NCBI GenBank assembly: GCA_022838965.1
Contig: JALHDK010000081.1
Span: 4,144-17,016, forward strand
Origin: Actinomycetales bacterium
GTDB taxonomy: Bacteria; Actinomycetota; Actinomycetes; Actinomycetales; Actinomycetaceae
Direction: 5' to 3'
DNA: 12,873 nt
Shown: positions 7,337 to 12,873 of the stretch, one piece after another
Position numbering within the stretch: position 1 is the first letter of the stretch
How the letters are laid out: each line of letters starts with the position of its first letter
Notes under the pieces: generated by a model
Told to the model about the DNA's origin: nothing
Databases searched by the model: none
The model's input: the letters and a program-made list of their open reading frames with translations, nothing else
Translations under genes and position numbers: made by a program

Positions 7337-8277
7337 GCGAGGTCCGCGACGCGCGGAGACACGAGGTAGGCCTCCGCCAGCAGCCTGAAGTGCAGCGGCT
7401 GGCGGGTGTGCCGCAGGTGCCTCACGGATTCCTTGAGGTGACGGTCGAACCGGCGCCGGAGGTCGTCGTCGCCCGAACTCACGACGGCACTGCGGAGGGC
7501 CAGTTGTTCGTCGAGCAGCGGACGGTAGCCGATGTTCCCCAGCCCCGCGCGTCGGAAGTACTCCGCCCTCTCCGTGAAGGCGACCAGCCGGTCCAGCCGC
7601 GACGCCGTGCCGTACTCGCTCGTCATCATGCTCCCGACGCGGTCCCGGTAGAAGTACAGGCGTTCCTCCGTGACCACCGTCCGCCGCGCACGGTGGAGCA
7701 CCTGGTAGAGGATGAACTCGTCCTCGTGCCTCACCCCGAGGGGAAACCGGAACTGCTGGAGGAGCGCCCGGCGGAACAGTTTGGCCCACGGGACCGTCAT
7801 GAGGGGGTAGTTCGGCCCCAGGAACTCGAGGAGCGCCGCCTCCGGAGTGAGCACGCTCACTCCGGCACCCTCCTCCGCTCGGGGGACCTCGCCGGGCGTC
7901 GCGTCGTCGGCAACGCGGGCGTAGTGACAGACGGCAGCGTCGGAGTCCGCACCCTCCAGGAGGGCGAGCATGCGCTCCACGAAGCGGGGGTCGAGCCAGT
8001 CATCGGCGTCCACCATCGTCACGCACCCGCCACCCGCTGCGGCCACCCCGGCGTTGCGGGCGGCAGACACCCCGCTGTTGGGCTGGTGCAGCACCCGCAC
8101 CCGGTTGTCCTGCCCTGCGTAGGAGTCGCAGAGCTCGCCCGACCCGTCCGTGGAGCCGTCGTCGACGAGAATCGTCTCCAGGTCGGCGTGCGTCTGGGCC
8201 AGGATCGAGTCGACGCACGCCCCCAGGTACCGTCCGACGTTGTACACCGGGACGACGACGCTCACCATCTCACCCAC
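7306..8277 (-). CDS. Family 2 glycosyltransferase (EpsJ-like)
   Basis: A GT2 enzyme of 323 residues from the chosen start. VVVPVYN opens the fold, VDDGSTDGS starts at 38, MVDADDW spans 88-94 and HEDEF spans 184-188 (the ED motif). LYFYRDRVGSMM follows at 207-218, the layout of many exopolysaccharide and teichoic-acid branch GT2s. The C-terminal 100 residues are helical and basic, perhaps for membrane contact. I chose GTG 8277 because GGAAGGGG lies seven bases upstream. ATG 8268 falls one base after the previous stop and ATG 8298 lies inside the previous gene; both are possible. It is the last gene of the minus block. The donor sugar is unknown. Confidence 0.88.
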   Translation of the reverse strand: MGEMVSVVVPVYNVGRYLGACVDSILAQTHADLETILVDDGSTDGSGELCDSYAGQDNRVRVLHQPNSGVSAARNAGVAAAGGGCVTMVDADDWLDPRFVERMLALLEGADSDAAVCHYARVADDATPGEVPRAEEGAGVSVLTPEAALLEFLGPNYPLMTVPWAKLFRRALLQQFRFPLGVRHEDEFILYQVLHRARRTVVTEERLYFYRDRVGSMMTSEYGTASRLDRLVAFTERAEYFRRAGLGNIGYRPLLDEQLALRSAVVSSGDDDLRRRFDRHLKESVRHLRHTRQPLHFRLLAEAYLVSPRVADLAYRAWMRRRH

Positions 8278-9178
8278 GCGGGCGCCCCTTCCCGCCATCG
8301 CCCTCGGGGAGCCGCATCGTCAGGAGCCGGGTGGTGCGGGTCAGGACGAGGCGCTGGAGGGCGTCGAGCCCCTGCGACCTCTCGCTGACCAGGGCGATGA
8401 GCGGCGCCAGGTCGCGCGCCATGCGCTCCGTGCGGGACTCGTCGGACCAGAGCGCGTCCAGCCAGGTCGCCTCCACTCCGAACCGCTGCCGGGCGAACTC
8501 CCGATAGGAGGCCCGGAGGCGAGCGTCGCTGAAGGCCTTCGTGAGGAAGGGTGCGGCGCCGGAGGTCTGGCCCGCGTGGTGGCGGTAGGCGAGCGCGGGG
8601 CGCGCGGTCCGCACCATGCTGTAACCCGCCGCGAGGGCGCGGAGCCAGAGGTCGTGGTCCTCCGCCGGGACGGTCCGGTAGCCGCCGGCACCGACAACGG
8701 CGTCCCGCCGGGCCGCCATCGTCGGATTGCAGAGGAGGTTGTGGACCAGCAGGTGGAGGGGCATCGCCTGGGCGGTGATCGGGAGCGGCAGGCCGGGGCG
8801 CAGGCGCGGGTCCCCCTCCCGGAAGCTCACGATGGGGGAGAAGACGAAGTCCGCCCCCGTGCGGAGCGCCCGGAGCTGACGGCCGAAGCGGCCGGGGAGG
8901 CTGATGTCGTCGGCGTCCATGGTGGCGACGTAGTCGCTGTCGGTGATGTCGAGGAGGCGCTGGCGTGCCGCCCCGACCCCGGCGGAGGTCGGGTTGCGCA
9001 CGAGCCGGAGCCGGGGGTCGGCGATCGGCTGGAGTGCCGCCTCGACGTCGTCGCTGGAGGCGTCGTCGAGGACCACGAGTTCAGCGTCCCGGGGAAGGGA
9101 GGACAGCGATGAGGTGACCGCGCGCCGGAGCGTGTGGGCCGAGTCCTTCACGGTGAGGTGGACGGAGATCAGCGGCAT
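8270..9178 (-). CDS. Family 2 glycosyltransferase
   Basis: A 302-residue GT2 enzyme. It has LDDASSDD around 37-44, TMDADD at 86-91 (metal site) and AEDHDLWLR at 172-180, where Glu173-Asp174 forms the acceptor/catalytic region. AYRHHAGQTS follows near 197-206, a usual GT2 feature. The C-terminal 90 residues are Leu/Arg-rich and end in a Gly/Lys/Arg tail. The ATG lies inside the end of the upstream GT4-like gene (ATGCCGCTGA, 10-base overlap). The nearest purine run, GAGGG, is 12 bases away, so translation is probably coupled. With its neighbours it would extend the surface glycan; the sugar cannot be predicted. Confidence 0.9.
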   Translation of the reverse strand: MPLISVHLTVKDSAHTLRRAVTSSLSSLPRDAELVVLDDASSDDVEAALQPIADPRLRLVRNPTSAGVGAARQRLLDITDSDYVATMDADDISLPGRFGRQLRALRTGADFVFSPIVSFREGDPRLRPGLPLPITAQAMPLHLLVHNLLCNPTMAARRDAVVGAGGYRTVPAEDHDLWLRALAAGYSMVRTARPALAYRHHAGQTSGAAPFLTKAFSDARLRASYREFARQRFGVEATWLDALWSDESRTERMARDLAPLIALVSERSQGLDALQRLVLTRTTRLLTMRLPEGDGGKGRPRG

Positions 9179-10146
9179 GAGGCGGCCAGACCCTCCCAGA
9201 ACCGGGGGAGCGAACAGCGCTCCAGCGTCTCCGTCCGAGCGGCCGCCCCGAGCCTCCGCCGGAGCGCCTCGTCCCGCCAGAGCCGGGTGAGCGCCGCGCT
9301 CAGGGCCACCGGATCCCCGGGCGGGACCACGAGGGCGGTCTCGCCATCACGGACGTAATCCCTGGTGCCGTTCACCGCGCTCGCGACCACCGCCTTCCCC
9401 ATCGCCATGGCGTCGAGGAGCACGAGCGGCCCGGACGGCAGGTCGGTGTCCACCAGGGCGACCGCCACCACGCGCGCCCGCGCTGTCAGCGTCCTGCCGA
9501 GGTCGGGTGGGGGCATCTCGATGACCTCGATCCGTCCCACGGCCCCCTCCGGAATGGTGAGAGGTCGGCCGGGCGCGAGCGTGGCCGGCAACCCGGCACG
9601 GTCCAGGGCGGAGAGCAGGCACGCCCAGTCGCGGTGCGCCCACCCGGCGGAGTAGACGTAGTCCTCCTCCACGCCGGGATCCGGAAGCTGGTCGGCGCGC
9701 ACCGGCCAGGGGAGGAAGGAGACCTTGTGCTCCGGCACTCCGAAGCGGGAGCGCAGCATCGCGGCATCACCGGACCGGATCACCAGGAAGCGATCGACCG
9801 GGATGACCATCGCCCGGGCGATCCGCGGTGGAAGCTGGGCGCGCGGCGCGAGGAAGTCGAAGACCACGACCCGGGTGTGGCGCGACCGCAGCTTGACGAG
9901 TGCTGCGACGAGGCTCGCCTCGATTCCCACGGTCGAGAGCACGACGCAGTCGTGCGCGGCGGAGTGGCGGGCCACAGTGAGGGCCTCACGCAGCATCCGG
10001 AGCCGGGCGCGCCACGGTGGCATGCCCCAGTCCGAGGCGCGCCGCACCACCTGGAACGAGGCCCCGTCCACCGTGGGGGGAGGCTCACCGAAGGCCCACG
10101 TCCACGGAGCCGACAGCAGGACCCGGGTCACCAGCTTTCCCTTCAT
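9169..10146 (-). CDS. GT-B glycosyltransferase, GT4-like
   Basis: A 325-residue enzyme whose C-terminal half is the nucleotide-sugar-binding Rossmann domain of GT4-like transferases. It shows YSAGWAHRDW at 165-174, LPSGPLVLLDAMAMGKAVV at 236-254 and NGTRDYVRDGETALVVPPGD at 259-278. In classical GT4 enzymes the EX7E motif surrounds this last region. Here the second Glu is Asp245 and the first position reads Ser, as in a subgroup with S-G-x-x-x-L-L-[ED]-A-M-A. The N-terminal domain is short. GT4 enzymes usually retain the anomeric configuration, for example mannosyl or glucosyl transfer; specificity is open. The ATG at 10146 follows a 70-bp gap after the TagF-like gene and lacks a good ribosome site. 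TAGGCT at 10164-10159 could be a weak local -10. Confidence 0.85.
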   Translation of the reverse strand: MKGKLVTRVLLSAPWTWAFGEPPPTVDGASFQVVRRASDWGMPPWRARLRMLREALTVARHSAAHDCVVLSTVGIEASLVAALVKLRSRHTRVVVFDFLAPRAQLPPRIARAMVIPVDRFLVIRSGDAAMLRSRFGVPEHKVSFLPWPVRADQLPDPGVEEDYVYSAGWAHRDWACLLSALDRAGLPATLAPGRPLTIPEGAVGRIEVIEMPPPDLGRTLTARARVVAVALVDTDLPSGPLVLLDAMAMGKAVVASAVNGTRDYVRDGETALVVPPGDPVALSAALTRLWRDEALRRRLGAAARTETLERCSLPRFWEGLAASCR

Positions 10147-10216
10147 CGTGACCCGGCCAGCCTACTGGATGGTCGGGGAGAGGCAGCGTGCCGGTCCACG
10201 TGGCCCCGCGCGCGCG

Positions 10217-12674
10217 TCATGACGCCGGGCGGGTGGCCGCGATCGCTGTGGTGACGCGCGCGCAGCACCCGGCGTCCCGCACGGGGAAGATCGACTGAAC
10301 CCGCTGGAGATGAGGCGCCTCCATGGTGAAGCCGCGCTCCGAAGCCGCACTCACCGCCGCGATCACGTCGTCGGGGCTCTCCGCCAGCGGCCCGAGGCCG
10401 TCACGCTCGCAGGCGAACCAGCCGGGCTGCCCGGGACGGGCGCCTCCCTCCGGCACGGTCCGGGCAAGCCGGACATGCACCACGGGCCGCTCGATGTAGC
10501 CGAACTCGAGGGCGAGCGACGGGTCGTCCGTGATCACCACGGCAGTGCGGGCGGCCACCCGCTGCACATCATCGTCACGCGTGACAAGGCTCCCGGTCAG
10601 GCACGCGTCCACCATGTCGGGGGTCCACCCGGGAGGGGCCAGGCACGCAATCCGCAGGTCGTGGCGGTTCGCCACGTCGGCCAGCCCCGGCGAACGGACC
10701 AGACTCTCCCATTCACCCACCCCGGTGGCCTGCCCCCCGCTCCGCGTTCCCGGCGCGGACGAGCGGGACCCCTGCCAGGCGGGAGCGACGAGCAGGAGGT
10801 CGCGGTCCGTGGGGCTGACGGCGTCGCCGAGGCGGCGCAGGCGGTCGAGGCGGGGCATCCCCGTCAGGCGTACCTCCTTCCACGTCAGGAGGTAGGGACT
10901 GCCGTCGGCCGTGATGGCGTCAGCCTCGCGCGGTGACGATGTGATGTGGAGGTCGATCGGAGCGGCGTTGAGCCGCAGCGATTCATCGTCCGTCATGATC
11001 GCGCGGCCCAGGTGCGTGAACCGGACGGGCTCGGCGCGCCAGCGGGTGATGCGCCGGGGGGTGGTCGCGTCGGGCCGGGAGGAGACGAGGTGCGCGCAGG
11101 TGAGCAACAGTGCGATCCAGGCGGCGCTGCCGTGGGCCACCAGCCGGTCACCGAAACCGTCCCTCTCGAGCCGATCCCAGTCGGGCGAGCCCCGGTCCAG
11201 CACGAACCAGGCGTTGATGTCCGGCCGGTGGAGCCGGAGGTGGCGGAACAGGTGTTCCGCGTTGTCACGGGCGCCGTGGACACGGTCCATGAGCAGCCAG
11301 GCGTCGGCGAAGTGATGCGGCGCCCGGGAGGCGAGCCCCACCATCCGTTGGGCGGACGCCACCGCCCCGGACCGCACAGCGGAACGCAGCGATGCCGCCG
11401 TGGGCGCAGCGGTGGCGTCGTGGAGGGCGACGCCGTCCCCATCAAGGACGACCCTGATGCGCTCGCCAGCCGGGAACCACGCGATGCGCCTCGTGAGGAG
11501 GTGCTCCCCGAACCATCGCAGGGACTGGGTCTTGCCGTGGGCGATGTCGACCGGTTCATCGCCGACCGTGATGGACTCGGTGGGCCGTCGGCCCTTGAAG
11601 AGGTACACCAGGCGGTCGAGTCCCGCGTCCCTGTCGCGGCGGTCAATGACCGCGTCCCGGGCATGCCAGTCCGCATCGTCGTTCAGGCGCAGCAGCACGT
11701 CCCGCGCCACCCGCGAGAGTTGCGGAACGGGAAACGCCTCGATCACGTCGTCGTCAAGGTGGGTGCGAACCTCGCGAATCGCGCGCACGTAGCCGGCTCC
11801 CACCTCCCCGACGGCGGCCGACGGCTCGAGGCGCTCGGCGCTGGCGAACTGCCAGGTCATGGAGTAGAGGATCATGTCCTGCAACCACCGCGGCACGTGC
11901 CCCGCAACAGCAGTCGCCTCCGAGAGGCACGGGAGGTAGCCGAAACGGGGGACGGTGGTGAAGGCCCGTGGGTCGAGGTGCTTCCCCTGGGACAACGAGG
12001 ACGAGTCGGCGCGCTGCCGGTAGAGATAGCGGGCGTCTGCCACGAACCCGATCCGGGAGCCGGCGTGCAGCAGGAAGCGGGCGGTGAAGTGGGTGTCCTC
12101 GAAGTGAGGGCGGATCCGGGTGTCGAAGTGCAGGTCCAGTTCCCGGACGGTGGAGGTCGGGAAGAAGGCGCAGCTGACCGGGGTGTGGAAGAAGTGGGGC
12201 ATCACCTCCAGGTCGATGACCCGCGAACCGCCTTCGAAGCGGTAGCGGAGAGGGTGTTCGTCCCGGAGCCTGCCGGTGGCGTCGTCGAGGTAGACCATGC
12301 GGGTGGCCAGCATCGCGCAGTCCGGGCCCGTGTCGAGGAAGCGGGTGACAGCCTCGAGGTAGCGGCGGTCGAGCACGTCGTCGGGATCGACGAAGCCCAC
12401 CCAGGTTGCGGTGACGTGGTCGAGTCCGGTGTTGCGCGCCGCCGCAACCCCCCCCGTTTTCCTGGGAGACCACGGTGACGAGCTCCGGGCTGCGCGCTGC
12501 CCAGGCGCGCAGGATGGCGGGCGAGTCATCCGTACTGCCGTCGTCGACGGCGATGACCTCGAGATCGCCTGTGCCGACGCTCTGCCGCTGGATGGAGTCG
12601 ATCAGGTCCGGGAGGTAGGGCACGACGTTGTACACCGGGATCACGAGCGCCAGGCGCTTCGGAGGTCCGGGCAT
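10217..12674 (-). CDS. GT2 / CDP-glycerol glycerophosphotransferase-like fusion, frameshifted
   Basis: Two frames together encode one protein of 818 residues if one G is removed from the run at 12448-12455. Residues 1-75 (LVIPVYN at 10-16, VDDGS at 43-47, ending SQENGG) are in one frame. From VAAARNTG (76 onward), FVDPDD (94-99) and HFEDTHF (190-196) the protein continues in another. The second half (about 430-815) resembles TagF-type glycerophosphotransferases: W-L-L-M-D-R with DNAEHLF (460-476), THLGR near 553-557, GMPRLDRL (605-612), LLVAPAW (627-633) and ITDDPSLALEF (714-724). This domain order is that of bifunctional GT2/teichoic-acid polymerases. As read, translation would give 75 correct residues, then about 230 of out-of-frame sequence to a stop at 11754. 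The ATG at 12674 is fixed by GAGGAG eight bases upstream. It is a pseudogene, a phase-variable gene or a sequencing error. Confidence 0.8.
12448..12455 (-). repeat. Run of eight G (minus strand) at the frameshift
   Basis: The coding strand reads AAAAC, eight G, then TTGCGGCGGC. Seven G would join SQENGG to VAAARNTG in a single GT2 frame; eight put the gene out of frame. Mononucleotide runs of this kind inside surface-glycan genes are classical sites of slipped-strand phase switching, and also classical sites of base-calling error. Confidence 0.85.
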
Positions 12675-12682
12675 GATTCGCA

Positions 12683-12688
12683 CTCCTC
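12683..12688 (-). promoter_or_regulatory. Ribosome binding site of the GT2/TagF-like fusion
   Basis: GAGGAG on the minus strand lies eight bases before ATG 12674. It overlaps the alternative GTG at 12683, which rules that start out. Confidence 0.65.
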
Positions 12689-12723
12689 GGGGTCACGGTG
12701 CGGTAGCGACGTCGGTGGGGACG

Positions 12724-12729
12724 AGCATA
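12724..12729 (-). promoter_or_regulatory. Possible -10 element of the minus-strand block
   Basis: TATGCT on the minus strand fits TAnnnT well and would place the transcript start roughly 40 bases before the ATG at 12674. No clear -35 element is seen at the usual distance. It lies in the 137-bp divergent spacer, where a block promoter is expected. Confidence 0.4.
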
Positions 12730-12788
12730 GGCCGGGCCAGCCCACCGGCGGACGGGCGGTCCGCACAGCGTGTTTTTGCCACGACCCC

Positions 12789-12815
12789 CCACCCCTGCCC
12801 ACAGTAGGGGGGTGG
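12789..12815. repeat. Short inverted repeat over the start of the right-hand gene
   Basis: CCACCCC (12789-12795) and GGGGTGG (12809-12815) are perfect 7-base arms with a 13-base loop. In the plus-strand transcript the second arm covers the GTG start and most of the purine run before it, so a hairpin could mask the start. The arms are low-complexity, so chance is a serious alternative. Confidence 0.3.
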
Positions 12816-12873
12816 CACCGTTCGACCACGTCCTGCTCACCCGCTTCAGCGCGGTGTTCGACGGCGCCGCGCC
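12812..12873 (+). CDS. Start of a putative rhamnosyltransferase-like protein (PF11316-like), 3' truncated
   Basis: Only 20 codons are present, beginning GTG and reading MAPFDHVLLTRFSAVF before running off the window. HVLLTRFS at the extreme N-terminus is characteristic of the PF11316 'putative rhamnosyl transferase' group, and that identity would fit this GT-rich locus. The purine run AGGGGG directly abuts the GTG, which is too close for a normal ribosome site, so a leaderless or coupled start is possible. The gene diverges from the minus block. Identification rests on this short motif alone. Confidence 0.5.
   Translation, partial: MAPFDHVLLTRFSAVFDGAA

Noticed and set aside
7309..8388. 359-residue plus-strand open frame opposite the EpsJ-like GT2
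   Set aside because: A shadow of a GT2 with intact VDDGS, DADD and HEDEF motifs.
10147..10216. Gap between the TagF-like and GT4-like genes, with palindrome CCACGTGG at 10196-10203
   Set aside because: An 8-base palindrome is expected by chance here; no stem-loop with a T run and no small gene is seen.
10946..12478. 510-residue plus-strand open frame opposite the TagF-like gene
   Set aside because: No recognisable motif; it is a Gly/Val/Arg-rich shadow of a gene whose own frame matches known domains.
12641..12829. Small minus-strand open frames over the divergent spacer as a possible peptide precursor
   Set aside because: They have no ribosome site of their own, overlap the promoter and GT2 start, and have no leader/core-like pattern.

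Overview
This is a strongly GC-rich window. Nearly every reading frame is open, ATGA-type gene overlaps are common, and the genes run in long co-directional blocks. It looks like Actinomycetota DNA; I cannot name a genus. No rRNA, tRNA, CRISPR array, insertion sequence or integrase is visible. The window is dense with glycosyltransferases (GTs) and reads as the middle of a cell-surface glycan or phospho-glycan cluster.

Plus-strand block (2-7336): a left-truncated family 2 GT, an ABC exporter of the PglK/MsbA kind, a short GT2, then after a 75-bp gap a PqqD-like protein with an unusual conserved-looking tail, an HPr-kinase-like P-loop protein, two more short GT2s and a nucleotidyltransferase-fold protein of the PF14907 kind. 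Apart from the 75-bp gap, neighbouring genes overlap by 1 to 4 bases, so translation is probably coupled.

Minus-strand block (12674 down to 7306): a large GT2 fused to a CDP-glycerol glycerophosphotransferase-like (TagF-like) domain, broken by a one-base frameshift in a run of eight G; then a GT-B (GT4-like) enzyme and two GT2s. The two blocks converge and their last genes overlap by 31 bp at 7306-7336. At the right edge a plus-strand gene begins that looks like the start of a PF11316 rhamnosyltransferase-like protein. It is divergent from the minus block across a 137-bp spacer.

Working model (inference): the GTs assemble a surface oligosaccharide or phosphopolymer on the cytoplasmic face, the ABC protein flips or exports it, and the TagF-like domain, if active, adds polyol-phosphate. 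The PqqD/HprK-like/nucleotidyltransferase trio is the most interesting part. The same three protein types accompany lasso-peptide genes in Bacillales and exopolysaccharide loci in Proteobacteria. Here they sit among GTs with no visible peptide precursor, cyclase or protease. The C-terminal tail of the PqqD-like protein is the best candidate for a peptide substrate or docking motif carried in cis.
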